Part shown: piece after piece, positions 10,444 to 21,709 of the stretch
Layout of the letters: each line of letters begins with the position of its first letter
How positions within the stretch are numbered: the stretch's first letter is position 1
Source of the DNA: Pseudeuparius sepicola
Taxonomy: Eukaryota; Arthropoda; Insecta; Coleoptera; Anthribidae
NCBI GenBank assembly: GCA_963920635.1
Contig: OY987299.1
Span: forward strand, 22,708,901-22,772,900
Direction: 5' to 3'
Length of the DNA stretch: 64,000 nt
The notes under the pieces: generated by a model
Databases searched by the model: none
Told to the model about the DNA's origin: nothing
The model's input: the letters and a program-made list of their open reading frames with translations, nothing else
Program-made: the position numbers and the translations under genes

Positions 10444-11118
10444 TAGGTATTACAAACCGACCGAAAAAAGCAAGCGCCGTTGCCATCTCCACAATACCGT
10501 AGCTGCGACACTCAAGCCCCCGGCGGAAGTCAAAACAGAGTCTGGCGGAATGAAGCCGGAGTGAAGCGTATCGGGGCCGGACTAAACGTTTTTTCCCAAG
10601 GACGGGCAAAGGCGGAGAGGCTTGTGCAGGGGCTGGTTGAACGAGCCACGCATAATCATTACACGTATTTAGTTACAACGTATAGATAGTATTTTTTGTC
10701 TAATGATTCATTTTTCACTTAATATTTTGAGTTGAAAATTAAACCTGAAATATTTTGCAATACGACCCTGTCCGATTCGTCACGTCCGCGGTCCAACCGG
10801 GTCGAATCAACCAGCCGTCTGCCCCACCGCCACCAAAACTGGCTCCGCCTAAAATGCTCCCACAGAAAGCATGTAAAAAAAAGAGAGTGTCGCAGCTATT
10901 ATTCCTTAAGCTATGACAATACTATACAGTCAAGTTCGCATCGAAAACGAACGCCGATTTCCGACTGCGAGCGCCGCGACTGCTAGATGTGGCAGCGGTG
11001 AGCCACCCGAGTCGGTCTCTATCTCAGAGAAGTCACTAAGAATAGAGGGAGTAGATAACAACAAAAAGTAAACAGAGACAATATATTTTCGAGTGATGTC
11101 ACTCCATCGTCGAGAGCT
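10444..11118. other. Mixed-composition DNA, partly related to 18.4-18.5 kb
   Basis: About 11022-11110 (AATAGAGGGAGTAGATAAC, AAAAAGTAAACAGAG, GAGTGATGTCACTCCAT) is an inverted, diverged match to about 18430-18510. Frames at 10376-10564 and 10480-10689 have no recognised domain. Confidence 0.45.
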
Positions 11119-12223
11119 ACGATAAAGACAGGCCATGGCGCACAAAAATCACGTGACCCTCTTAGTCCGACGTTACATGTCATTTGTCACATAACTGAAA
11201 GCGGCAGCTTGGGTTATGAGAAGTTTTAAATGTTTAAAGTGTTTTTAAACGTCTAAGTTTATATTTTAGAAATAAGTTTGTGCCCAGTGCGCGTGTGTCC
11301 TGGCGGAGGGGAACCGCTCAGATGTTATTATGGCCTCTGGGTGCGAGCCATATCGTCCAGGAATATTGGTGCCGCTCGCGCCGACGCGTGAGCGCTATAA
11401 AGGGAATTCTTCCCCTGGAATGGACAGTGAAGCCTAAGACACAGACGGGTGAATTGCTTACGGGAGATCCGCGAGTTCGGACGGTCCGGGTGGCTGGAAG
11501 CCGTTCCCGTTGACCACGTTCGGGTTTGTGTATTTTGTATTCACCATTCATCTTGTGTGAAATAAATCAGTGTTGTAACGTACTCGAGGATTTTCGTTGT
11601 CGACCCACGCCCTGATACGGTTCCTATTCGGCCTTTCACGCTGCCAATCAACTGGGACCTCGTCAATATTTACAGTATACTGAGGTGAGTTTTCAGTTTT
11701 ATTTCGTAAAAAATTATATTATATTTATATATATATTACAAAAGCCAGGAAGAAAATGTCACCATAACAACATTTGCTTTGCCTCGGGATGAAAATTTGC
11801 GCCAAAAATGGATTCGTCAAATTCCAACTGAGATTTAATTTCTAAAGAACCCTTAAGTATGTCGAGAAAGTGAAACAATTAAAGTGGACAAATGTGTTGT
11901 GGGAGGAAAATACCTATAGAGAATATCACCTAAGCTAAAGGAAGGTGCTGCCCAACAATTTTTGAGAATGTGCCAAAATATTTGAGTGCAGTGCCGTTTA
12001 ACTCTCGGCCCAAAACAGCTGAGGCAGGTTGAAAATTTTGAAAAAACAATTAGAGAAAGCCTGGATGCACAAAACCAATAGCGTAACAGATGAAAGAAAA
12101 CTCGCCAAATTGCTAGGAAATTTGTTTTTCTACTTATCTCCAAAAATGTCTTTTATTATATAATACTAAGTTGGTCACGTGACTACGCGATTATGCGTTA
12201 GCGCCATGGCCTGTCTTTATCGT
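11119..12223. mobile_element. 1.1-kb inverted-repeat-bounded element with LTR-like interior
   Basis: A perfect 23-bp inverted pair (ACGATAAAGACAGGCCATGG onward) lies at 11119-11141 and 12201-12223, with TCACGTGAC near both. The interior at about 11280-11700 has a TATAAAGGG box near 11397, an AATAAATCAGTGTTG poly(A)-type word near 11561 and a donor-like GAGGTGAGTT near 11682. That compact promoter-then-poly(A) order resembles a solo LTR. No second LTR, gag or pol was seen, so the class is uncertain. Confidence 0.45.
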
Positions 12224-12275
12224 TGGCCTCGCTCCATTGTTTACTGCATTTCATTTAAAAATAGACAGGATTTAA

Positions 12276-12529
12276 AGTGGATTTATAAACTCGACGTTTG
12301 CGTTGGCGCTCGAAGTTAACGGTGACCTTCGCAGTTTGCGTCCAGAAATGTGAACGAGGGAACGTGAAAGATGAAATTAGTTTATCTCGGACGGCATATC
12401 GGACGCAGGCGTCAACGTTCGACGGCTTTTATAAACGATTACAAGTAAAATATTGGGATTTGGGATTGAATTTTCGACGCAAACGGCAACGGCGAGCGCC
12501 AACGCAAACGTCGAATTTATAAATCCACC
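12276..12529. mobile_element. 254-bp MITE with TTAA target duplications
   Basis: TTAA at 12272-12275 and 12530-12533 brackets inverted ends AGTGGATTTATAAACTCGAC / GTCGAATTTATAAATCCACC. The TIRs match at about 35 of 37 bases, through to GTTGGCGCTCG. TTAA duplications are diagnostic of piggyBac-type insertion in known families. The interior frame at 12298-12522 is non-coding read-through of the MITE. Confidence 0.8.
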
Positions 12530-12639
12530 TTAATAATGGGATTAAATTAAGACACACCCCTCATAACATGAAATTAAGAAATTTAACTATTAATTCCTTG
12601 TACCTATGTGACAATTTTAAACTAAAACTAAATCGCGCT

Positions 12640-12905
12640 GTAATGATACAGTATGATATTTACCATTTTAATAAAATCGTTAACAAACACTTCAAATCGC
12701 CCAACGTGGCAACGGCGCCGGTCACCGCCCCCTTCAATCTCTCTGCATTTGTTTTGTTTTCGCTTTCGCTTCGTGTGTCATATTCTCTGATTATTTACGT
12801 GTGTATTTTTCGTGTTTACAAGTGCTTCTTTGTTCATTTGCAGACTATTTATTATAATTTAGCATAAGTGACTGATTTAATATACAATGGGACATAAAAA
12901 TGTGT
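12640..12905 (+). repeat. Transposon 5-prime region, copy 1 (inverted relative to 18000-18320)
   Basis: Shared order of words: AATCGCGCTGTAATGATA, TTTTAATAAAATCGTTAAC, CGCCCAACGTGGCAACGGCG, and CAATGGGACATAAAAATGTG near the 3-prime end. The inverted partner at 18000-18320 encodes a start MGRRKCVVCG, which resembles the N-terminus of THAP-domain proteins. Here the same start is degraded to MGHKNVW plus stop. I read both as 5-prime ends of one DNA-transposon family; the family is not identified. Confidence 0.45.
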
Positions 12906-13892
12906 GGTGAGTAGCCAAATATTATATTACTCAGACCATAACCTATTACAGGTACCTAATAATAATAAAAATAATAATTCTCATCCTCACAATACTCCAA
13001 AGTAGGAGTACCCCAGAAACAACTGAATGCTTGTGCGGGAGAGGGGGGCAATTACTATCGATAGAAATAGGATAGCATTCGCTCAAGTACTACGGAAAAC
13101 CCTAGAAAACCATAGTAATTCCAGTGAGTGTAGGACAATTAGTAAATCACTCTGATAAAGCTATTAAGGAGCAATACCGTGAATCCACAATTTGTCCAGT
13201 GCTCTCGGCCATTAGCGGTGTTTTCCTATAAAGACATGTGCATGAATTTGTCTCGACCTCGCTTCGAACCAAGGTCGATCGAAGGCAGGAAAACATGCAA
13301 TCTAAATAGTTCGGCGACGCTACGAACGTCGCCAACGCGTTTGTTTACTTTGGTAATGTTGGTAAGTTCTTCTAAGACGAGAGGTGGGAATTTTCTCCGG
13401 AATCCCAGCACTACAAATTCTCGCTAGACAGACTTCTCGGCCTACTACATTCTCAACACTGTATTCGCCACGTAATATCACCATCGCAACCAGTGACGGT
13501 CCCAAGGGAGACTGGATGAGCTCCAGCCCCCCCTTCCCCCTCCTCTCATGGGCGTCAGAAGTTAGAAAACTAGAAAGTCATTATGTTATGATTCTTAAAT
13601 AAAAATCATACGGTTTAATTTGTATATAAAGAGGGTAAACAGTCGACTGAAAGACTTCAGCTTGATACCAGTGGCGTATCAAAAGGGACAACACAGGTAT
13701 TGAAAAGTAAAAACACAAACATAAAACAAAACTGGGATGCACCAACGTACTCCACAAAGTTCCGTTATTTCATTGCACAAACATTGAAATGAAGAAATAA
13801 CCGACAACATAAATATAAGCCATAAACAAAGAACATACCAAACAAGTCTGTGTGCGCCTATGGCTGGAAGGGCCCAATGTTTAGGGAGTAAC
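12906..13892. other. No feature recognised
   Basis: Mixed composition with several short overlapping frames on both strands (13147-13602). None has a domain, a repeat partner or consistent codon use. A GC-richer patch at 13240-13550 contains AAGGTCGATCGAAGG and similar words, with no tRNA fold found. Confidence 0.4.
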
Positions 13893-14110
13893 TAAATCGC
13901 CAATTCACGTGTAAATCCTACCAACTTAAATTCGGCCGTTCGGCCCCTTTCCTCTCTCACCCCACCCCCTTCCCTTTCAAGTCGTCGAATGCCCTATAAC
14001 CTTCCTATAAACTAACCTTGGTTTGTCCGGAAAAAAATTGAACCCCACACCTGACACTATCCTATACTATAATATTTTTTTTGTCATACGCACCCAAAAA
14101 TAGCTATTTT
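13893..14110 (+). repeat. Dispersed repeat, direct copy of 17455-17660
   Basis: Shared order: CCTACCAACTTAAATTCGGC, GTTCGGCCCCTTTCCTCTC, TCAAGTCGTCGAATGCCCTA, AAACTAACCTTGGTTTGTCC, CCCACACCTGACACTATCC and TTTTTTGTCATACGC. The words CCCCACACCTGACAC recur alone near 41962. Confidence 0.8.
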
Positions 14111-14715
14111 ACGGACACATTTAAGTCCGTAAAATGCTTCTTTTTCGGTCTAGTCCCTAAATGAATGAATGACCTGACAAAATTATCAAATAAACAAACT
14201 TGTTGCTACGATATCAATTTCTAAGCCAACTTTTTCGAACATTGTGATTTCAAAAATTATGGAAAATTTGCAAATTTAAGCGTTCTGAAGAATTGTAAAA
14301 AGCGTATAACAAAATTTTGGGAGCGTATGACAAAAAATTGTGTTTGTCACACGTACCTAAATGAAGTTTTTCAGGACTCATCTGCTATTCCGCTATTCTG
14401 CTAACGCCTCGTCCGGAAACAGCAATGATTCGTCCTGAAAAACTTCATTTTAGGTACTTGTAACAAAAATAACTATATTAAATATCCAGTAAATGTGAAT
14501 CTGAAGTCTTCATTGGGTAGTGATAGAGATTCGGCTTATAGATGTAGAAATTTAAAGCTGCTGAGTTGTGTCAAGTCAGAGTTGGGTCACATCTTTCCCA
14601 AAATTTTAAGATGATGCTTTATGGCCCTCTACGGGTAATATTCCTCTGTATGCTCCTCGGGTTATTATCTTCACGGCGCGGGCCGCAAAATGCCTCCTTA
14701 TGCCCTTGATACTTA
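14111..14715. other. AT-rich DNA with a 40-bp-arm hairpin
   Basis: An inverted pair at about 14340-14383 (TGTCACACGTACCTAAATGA, AGTTTTTCAGGA) and 14433-14470 (TCCTGAAAAACTTCATTTTA) forms a stem-loop. Nothing else is recognised. Confidence 0.5.
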
Positions 14716-14968
14716 ATAGTATATTACATAGCGAGAGTTGTAAACAGCTTATTACGTATGAGTGGAAATGTTGCGCACGAGCCGCGTAGCGGCGAGTGCT
14801 GTAATTCCACGAGTATGTAATAAGCTTACAACTCGAGTTTTGTATTATAATTTTTCTTTGACGAAAGAAAAACTATTATAATAGATAAACTATACTTCTG
14901 ATTATCTGACAGGCAACAATTAGTATGTTGGTTAGTTGCTATGGTGACGCGGATGCCGCGCTAACAAG
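14716..14968 (-). repeat. Half of a split repeat; intact inverted copy at 44440-44770
   Basis: It runs from GCGAGAGTTGTAAACAGCTT to GTGACGCGGATGCCGCG and TAACAAG. It is the inverted equivalent of 44583-44770. The other half of the same repeat is at 17223-17420, displaced by the 14969-17222 insertion. The extra sequence TGCGCACGAGCCGCGTAGCG near 14771 is absent from the 44-kb copy. Confidence 0.75.
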
Positions 14969-15118
14969 CACAGACCTCGGTGCGCCACCAACTTGAGGAG
15001 TGCCCAGTTGTGGCCGTGCTGAAACCACGGCAGACTTACAAGCGCCTACGCATAATACTCCATTTATTGAAGCCTGTTTGACAAATAACAATTTTCGCCC
15101 AACAAATCCCCCAATATA

Positions 15119-15390
15119 TATTACAATTTATTTTTCCGAGGACTTCTTTTGAAATAAATGATTGCTTTTTTGATAGGGTAACTTTGTGTAACATTGGAGA
15201 TCCATGGCCTACTTTCAGAGATATTTTTGAAAAACCCGAAAACTGCCAGAATTTCTTCGGTTTGTAACTTTTTTGTTTCAAGAGTTACCGAAAAATGTTT
15301 CCCAATGATATTTGCCGGCAAAACTAATTGCTTTAAGCCTACTTTATCAGAATTTGTTCTTAACTTTTCGAGAACACCCTGTATATCAAT
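15119..15390 (+). repeat. Dispersed repeat E (second copy 57091-58150)
   Basis: Words in order: TTTTTCCGAGGACTT, GATCCATGGCCTACTTTC, GAGATATTTTTGAAAAACCC, AATTTCTTCGGTTTG and a CACCCTGTATATC end near 15374. The 57-kb copy has the same order but is broken by a TIR element exactly between CCATGGCGTAC and TTTCCGAGATATTTTTGG. Confidence 0.75.
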
Positions 15391-15399
15391 TCTGAAGCT

Positions 15400-16357
15400 A
15401 TATTCGGATTCTCCAGACAAAACTGCATCATCCTGGTTTTAAGCTAGTCTTTTTATTTAAAAAAACTAACGATATAATCGGGCTTTATTTGAGAACTTAA
15501 TATATTAGGTACCCTGAAAAAGTTTCTCTTTTTGCAATGCGAAAAACACAATTCTATTACACTTAGAAAAATAGTTATTTGTTTAGGTAACTATATAGTG
15601 CAAAAAGTGCATAGGTATTTGTTGCACGAGGCATGAAGTTGTCAACTCGAGACGCAGTCGAGGTAACTGATGGACAAACTTCATTTCCAGTAATTTTTTA
15701 AATTTTGTTTTCTTCATTGCCTGTGAAGGTCTCAGGTTCTTCACTTAAAACTCTTTTTAGAATTGTTGTGAAGTTTCCGGTACTCGTACTTGGTTCATCT
15801 TCCAGAATTTGAGCACCTATTTCAGTTTTTTTTACAAATTGACTCCCCAAAATATAGCCCTCAGCTACAGTTGAAGATTTCCATCCTCCATGGCGTTTTA
15901 TCGACTAATGTTAACAGGTCTGCCCTAGATTCCACAATCAATGTTGCAGAAGATCTGCGAAAACAGTGTCCTGTGTATTGCATTGTGTTTTCAATCTTTA
16001 AATACTTTTCACTATCACTTGGAATTTTACTAAAAGTATTTAACAGGTTGAACGGAGCATTTTCCGTTATACCTAATATCTTGTAAAAAATCTAGTGTGA
16101 CTGGTAGGCTGGGGACGAAGGGATGCATATTTGCAATACATTTCAACAAAATTAAAACTTCTAATTTTTCCGCTTATTACAAATGATCGAGGCTTGTTTA
16201 TCTTGCTATCGGCAATTTTTACAGTTATGATAGAATCCATGTGGTTAATATTATTTAATGGTAATTTCTCTAACTCGTCTCTGCGGCATGCTCCTGCAAT
16301 GCCAAATACTGCAACTATCTATAACAATACACAAGTGAGTAGGTATAAAGTTAAAAA
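15400..16357. other. No feature recognised
   Basis: AT-rich sequence with frames at 15790-16086 and 16131-16376 that lack domains. No repeat partner in the window. Confidence 0.4.
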
Positions 16358-16600
16358 TCGGCCAAGTGCGAGTTGAACTCGCACACGAAGGGTTCCGTAC
16401 ACCGTACAATATTTAACACTACATATTTTTTAAAAATACTTTAGTAAAAAAAAAAAAATAAATAAAAAACTCGTTCCAGAGCGTGGTTTCGAACCCCGGA
16501 TCTTCGTGCTATGAGCCCAGCACGCTGCCACTGCGCCACAAATGCGTGATACGAACCGTAAAGCTCTATAAGGATATAATATATGGTCTCGCGTAGCGTT
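16358..16600 (-). repeat. tRNA-like (pol III promoter) dispersed repeat
   Basis: The plus strand carries CGGCCAAGTGCGAGTTGAAC and CACGAAGGGTTCCGTAC, words I recognise from a repeat common in many insect genomes. On the minus strand, about 16548-16474, an A-box-like TGGCGCAGTGG is followed by a B-box GGTTCGAAACC at tRNA-like spacing, with GTGCT/AGCAC around a loop holding CAT. The T and acceptor stems are poor, so this is a tRNA-derived or tRNA-like repeat and not a working tRNA gene. Confidence 0.55.
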
Positions 16601-17160
16601 TCCTAAAATATTCGAGATTTTACATAAAAATACAGCGCGCCCGTACCTGAAAAACTCACATATGGAATAACAGATGGGCCTCTGCGAACCCCCAAAATCC
16701 GAAATCGGTACGAAATTTGTAAATTCATCAAAATAATACCAAATGTCATTGTACGAATACGTATCGATCGGGGGGCGGGGCGTCGCCTCGCCTCGACCAC
16801 GATGTAAAGTAGGATCCCGCGGACCCCGTCAAATCGCGAAAAAAAAGCGGCCCAAAAGGGGCCCAAACGGCCGAACGGCTTTTTCGAGCGGGGGGCTTTT
16901 TCGTAGGCGGGAGGCCCATATCCCTCCGCGGCCCCACGCGAAAATTGAACTCGACCGGCACTTTCAGTTCGAATCCCTAGCCATATTAGCCGAAAAAATC
17001 GAAAAAAATGGAAAACAAAAATTCCGGGGGCCGAACGGCTCTTCCGATTCGAACGCCCATCAAAAGGCTTCTTGCCCATCAGCTCGGTCGACCGTACGCC
17101 AAATTTGGGCTCGAAAAATCGAAAAATGCGACCTGTAGACGATAAAGTATGTACACCTAT
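16601..17160. other. GC-richer tail of the tRNA-like repeat, not coding
   Basis: Overlapping frames on both strands (158, 131 and 71 codons) arise from low stop density around GGGGGGCGGGGCGTCGCC (about 16770-16790) and the CGGCC/GGCCG-rich stretch. No domain is visible. Probably a continuation of the repeat starting at 16358. Confidence 0.4.
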
Positions 17161-17222
17161 TACTACTCCGCATCAGGAGCCATAACAAGGCCTATGGTCC
17201 GGCAGGGCCGGTAGGCGCTTGT

Positions 17223-17420
17223 TAACAAGGCACCCGTGATAATTGCGTTTTAATTAAGAACAGATACGTAATTTTTTTTATTACGTGTCAGTCATTACAT
17301 GTCAGTCATTACGTGTCAGTGTTCGTAACAATGAACTTACCTTTAACCTAAACCGCCACTTAATAGTGTTAATAGGTATGTTACTAGCATAGGAGTAGAA
17401 AAATAATTATTATTCATGCT
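17223..17420 (-). repeat. Second half of the split repeat
   Basis: TAACAAGGCACCCGTGATAA to CTAGCATAGGAGTAGAAAAA is the inverted match of 44440-44578. A local tandem of TTACGTGTCAGTCA-type words (17281-17320) is present in two to three units here and two at 44 kb. Confidence 0.75.
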
Positions 17421-17454
17421 GGGTTGGAGTCCTTGAAATCGTTACCTTAAAGTG

Positions 17455-17660
17455 TTGTAAATGCTACCAACTTAAATTCGGCCCTTCGGCCCCTTGCCTC
17501 TCTCACCCCCCTCCCCTTTCAAGTCGTCGAATGCCCTAACCTTCCTATAAACTAACCTTGGTTTGTCCGAAAAAAATGGAAACCCCCACACCTGACACTA
17601 TCCATCCTAGAATAATAATAATAATAATTTTTTTGTCATACGCTTCTAAAAATGGCTATT
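17455..17660 (+). repeat. Second copy of the 13893-14110 repeat
   Basis: It has the same word order as 13893-14110, including TTCGGCCCCTTGCCTCTC and CATACGCTTCTAAAAATGGC. An (AAT)n stretch has expanded within it near 17610. Confidence 0.8.
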
Positions 17661-17999
17661 TTACCGACTTAAATGAGCCCATATCCATATAAAAACAAGG
17701 ATTTGGAAATCTTACCAAATACGAGGATTTTTTCGGCTGACAATTTTTGAGAACACTTTATATGGCTCTAGTAAATCAAAAGTTCTTGCGCCCTTCAAAA
17801 CGTAGTTATATCTCCATTAAGAAAACAAACCCCACCAAAAACTCCACCCTCAGAGAAATAACCAAGGATAGAGGAAGCAACAGCATCAAAATACACACGT
17901 TTGTAGTCAATCAACATCTTATGCAAATTTACCGAAGTAAACAAACATTAGGCCCGTATGTACAACGTTTACCTGAGATAGGTTAAGAAATATCAATTT
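17661..17999. other. No feature recognised
   Basis: It contains an orphan 79-codon plus-strand frame (17747-17986) with no recognisable motif. Confidence 0.4.
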
Positions 18000-18320
18000 G
18001 GCCACACACCACACACTTTCTGCGTCCCATGGTATACAAAATCACTCACTATATCCTAAATAGTAATAAATAGCCTATAAATTAACAGAAAAACGATTGA
18101 AAACACGAAAAATGCAGACGTAAACAAACGGAAAACTTGAGTTGCTGGGCAAACACAAGACAAATACCGCCGTGTTATTAAGGAACGCGGCGCTCGCGGC
18201 GGCAACGGCGGCGTTGCCATGTTGGGCGGTTTGAGGTACCTGTTGACGATTTTATTAAAATGATAATTATCTACTAAGTATAATGACAGCGCGATTTGGT
18301 TTTAGTTTAAAATTGTTGCA
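18000..18320 (-). repeat. Transposon 5-prime region, copy 2, with THAP-like start
   Basis: It is an inverted match to 12640-12905. On the minus strand an ATG at 18030 reads MGRRKCVVCG before the frame degrades (GQIDIS, stop). The C-x2-C spacing after a short basic N-terminus is typical of THAP-domain proteins, found in P-element and some Harbinger transposases. A GC-rich patch near 18180-18230 matches CGTGGCAACGGCG of copy 1. Confidence 0.45.
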
Positions 18321-18814
18321 TATAAGAAATTAATAACTACATTTGTTAACTATTTAGCGTTATGAGAGGTGTGCCTTCATTTAATTCCATTATTAAACCT
18401 TTCTATTTTGAAATGAAATGCTGTAAACAATGGAGTACGTGGCATCACTCAAAAAGATGTTGGCTCTGTTTACTTTTTGTTCTTACTCCCTCTATCCTTG
18501 ATTATTTCTCTGAGGCTCCACGCAATTTTTTTTTAAGTCAAAACGAATTCTCATGTTGTTCTAAATACATCCACTTTAGCATTTTTTGACGGAACATCGA
18601 CATTGGCATGTGCTTCAAAATACCTTAAGAGTGACTTTTGGAACATATTCCCTTGCCGAAATTTTGTTAATCAATTTCCATAGATAATTCAATCAATCAC
18701 CCCCCAAGAATCCGACCTATAGGACAGCCACTGAGAGAGCTACAGAAAATGTAATGCCTGGTAAGTTTTCTGTGTCGGTGGTTTTCCTTGTTGCTCGGAA
18801 CATTTTGGTGGTCG
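18321..18814. other. DNA partly related to 11.0 kb; one donor-like site
   Basis: About 18430-18510 is the inverted, diverged counterpart of 11022-11110. At 18754 an ATG is followed by a consensus donor, CCTG|GTAAGT. No exon can be supported around it. Confidence 0.35.
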
Positions 18815-19010
18815 CTGGCATATGCGGTCGGCATGGGGCGGGTCGCTTGTTAGGCGCGAGACGCGTCAGACACGCGCCGCCACGTCCACGCCACCGCACT
18901 GCCACCGCCGCCCGGGGGGGGGCTGGGGGGTCGCCCCCCCGCCGGGTCTCCTGGGGGGCACGCAGGGGCGCGCCGGGCGAGCGGGACCCGTTCGGCGAAG
19001 GGGCCGACGA
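18815..19010. promoter_or_regulatory. CpG-dense GC island
   Basis: Very high G+C with a G run near 18914-18930 and a C run near 18932-18939, abutting AT-rich DNA on both sides. Open frames on both strands reflect composition. It may be a promoter-type island; there is no direct evidence of transcription. Confidence 0.35.
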
Positions 19011-19245
19011 AATATCGATACCCTCATGAGAAACCTCGTACCTAACTCAACATTTTGGTAATTTTGACCTTTTGTTGCCATCTGTTGTAAAAAGACCGAA
19101 TCCATCTAATACGAAAACCGCGAATCTCCACAAATATACTGTAATTTAATATTCAACGAAACGAAAACCTCGTAACTCCACCGCAATAATTTTCTAAGGG
19201 AAAACCTCGTATCTTCCAATTGATTCACTTCAAGTAAGATTAAGA

Positions 19246-19413
19246 CGTTGACTGACGTATTAATAAGGACTGCTCACGGCTGTCATGTTTGACAGTTTTC
19301 TGGCTCACCATGCGCTTCCCGGAGACAAAATACATTGTTGACCATAGGCGCCATCTGTTTTCCGGGCAATAAAGCTATAGCCGTGAGAAGTCTTATTAAT
19401 ACGTCAGTCAACG
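19246..19413 (+). mobile_element. 168-bp MITE, copy 1
   Basis: Inverted ends CGTTGACTGACGTATTAATA / TATTAATACGTCAGTCAACG continue inward as GACTGCTCACGGC/GCCGTGAGAAGTC. The interior carries CACCATGCGCTTCCCGGAGA and CATAGGCGCCATCTG, shared with the copies at 23099 and 23277. Flanks are ATTAAGA and GTTAAGG, a possible diverged 6-7 bp duplication. Confidence 0.85.
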
Positions 19414-21709
19414 GTTAAGGGTTTAAGCGAATTACGCTAAATTACAGAAAAAATAGTCTCGCAACGTTCAAAAACACGCCAAACATGCCTAGTCATAAAG
19501 GGTATGACCAGGCTTTAAATTATTACAGGCGTAATTGCAATTGTAACCCGTAACCCGTAGGTATTGACCTAACTAATTTGTCCTTAAAATTTCTAAAAAA
19601 GTTCGCCTGCCGCGCATTTTAACAAACAAATACCTGCATAATACTTTTTCATATACCTGCTTTTAAGAATAGTCTTTATGGGATACTTACCTCGAAATAA
19701 ATTTCTATAGGTATATTCTATAGAAATAATGAAGTCCTTTGCAAGGGCAATGATCATTTATAGGATGTGACCAAATTTTTAAGTATAGCTACTAACTTAT
19801 ATTTTTATTTCCATATCACTCAAGGAGTGCTGAGAGTATATCTTTTCTATAAAAGAAAAAATAGTACTTACCTGGTTTTTAATTACTGCATACTTAAACA
19901 AATCATTATGGGTCTATAGTTAACAAACAAAAATTACCACCAGTTGATTTAGTAAAATATTTTGCTGATCGATATTAGGTTACTTCGAATTTTTGAATTC
20001 ATTTAATCTGTTTGAACATAATTTCAATATTTTTAAATTTGCGGGCCATCATGTCCCCCCCTCAAAAAAGTACCTAGTTACGCCAATGGATGAGACTACT
20101 GTAAAAGGATTTTTCCAGTTTAGTTCACTTTGTAAGGCAAGTTTCGAGGTCGTGTAATTTTAATTTTTTACTTTCAAAATGTCACATTTCCGCTCCACTA
20201 GAATTTTGAAAATGGCTATAGAACGTGACACCCTTTTTTAAATTCAAACATAAGTATTGTAAAAATGTAAGCATTCAAGGTAACGAAGCAATCCAAATCA
20301 ATGATGTATTTGTTAGCAATATTTCAGTAAAAATTGCTGAAAATAGTAATCTTATATTTTTTTTTTATTAAAAGTGGCGTTTATCTTTCTTCCTATTTTA
20401 TTTCCTAGAATAGATCCCATAAACTAGTTTTTAAATTAATTAACTTAACATAGTGAAAAACATGCAACTCTATATTGAAATAGGTAAAATTTGTGAAAAC
20501 CCCGTAACTCCTTTATATATTTCTAAAATATATATATATTTTAAAAAAATGCAATTTCATAAAGTTTCTGTCATAATACTGAAACAAAATAGTTTGAATT
20601 CTTTAGGTTTAAAAGTTGTTAAGTTCTTTGTGTCTCCTGTAAAATTTTGTATTTTAATTGATAACGCCCTGTAAATCATTAAGAATTAGAGACATAAAAA
20701 AATTATAAGAAAAAGTCAACCAGAAGTTCATCCTATAAAACTTTTATTTCATTTTTTATAAAAAAAAATGTGTACAAGACCATCCCTGTAGCGAATAAGT
20801 ATAAGTAATACCATTGAATAAGGAATTCGTAACCTTAATCAATGGTAATACGCTGTAACTCGTTATGTATTAGATATACAAAAGAAAATATATGAGGAAC
20901 AGTTAATTGTTCATACTTTGATCCCCTACAACTTTTATTAGGGTCATTTGGCTCTAAAAAATATTTAGGAAACCACCCCTATTGTTTACGAAATCACGAT
21001 ATAGCGCAATTCGTATACCATGAGTGCGAGTGTGATATTTTTTGTTGGACACTCAGGAGGCAGTCCCCAAGCAACCCTGAAAAAAATCAACCTGTTTGGA
21101 TTTTTTGCGACCCCTATAAGTCGGGCTCAACTTTATTGGACAGGACAAGTCATCTCGTAATTCCAAAATAGTGATTATTTTGGAATTCACGTATCTGCAC
21201 GGTCTGTGCATAGGTACAAGTTTCTTCATGTGCATGGAAGTTGCATGTTACCACAATATAATTATATATACATATAAAAACTGTATTGATATGACAAACC
21301 GTAAAAAAACGTAAATCGTAATAAAGCTGGATATATAAATTATGAAATATTCTAAACGTCAGAAACTGAAATATCTATAACCACAGAATATCCTCTATAA
21401 CCTCTAATAAGTCGCCATTTTTTCGTACATTAGCGCCAAGCGCCACTCCAGTTCGCAAACAACAATGAAATTATTAGGTTAGGTACGTCATACACTGGTC
21501 TTTGATATATAATGTTGGTCCAGGCTCAACAGATAAATACGTGTTTGGCAACTGATTAAAAACTGGTTGTCTCTGGATTGTTCTAGCGGAACTATTGAGA
21601 ACACAGGTATGATCCACTTTTTATAGAACCAACACCTCATATGTACACCCCGGATTTTTTCCATGTTCTCGTTTCACATGAAATCCGACAACGTGCGGAG
21701 TGAATCATA
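19414..21709. other. 2.3 kb AT-rich DNA, little recognised
   Basis: No credible gene. GTAACTC-CC-type words (CCCCGTAACTCC near 20500) echo GAAAACCTCGTAACTCC repeats at 19030-19220. A frame at 20453-20674 is AT-biased and lacks domains. Confidence 0.4.

Larger units (their letters stand above)
14969..17222. mobile_element. 2.25-kb insertion flanked by TAACAAG duplications
   Basis: TAACAAG at 14962-14968 and 17223-17229 brackets DNA absent from the intact repeat at 44440-44770, where the flanking halves are contiguous. The word ACAAGCGCCTAC at about 15038-15049 is inverted as GTAGGCGCTTGT near the right end (about 17211-17222). The interior is itself composite: an older repeat at 15119-15390 and a tRNA-like repeat at 16358-16600. 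The element class is unknown. Confidence 0.6.

Noticed and set aside
11280..11700. Host promoter and first exon (TATAAAGGG, donor-like GAGGTGAGTT)
   Set aside because: An AATAAATC poly(A)-type word about 165 bp after the TATA box fits an LTR better, and the segment lies inside an inverted-repeat element. It was kept only as LTR-like sequence.
16603..17138. 158- and 131-codon antisense-overlapping frames
   Set aside because: They overlap each other on opposite strands in GC-rich repeat DNA and have no domain.
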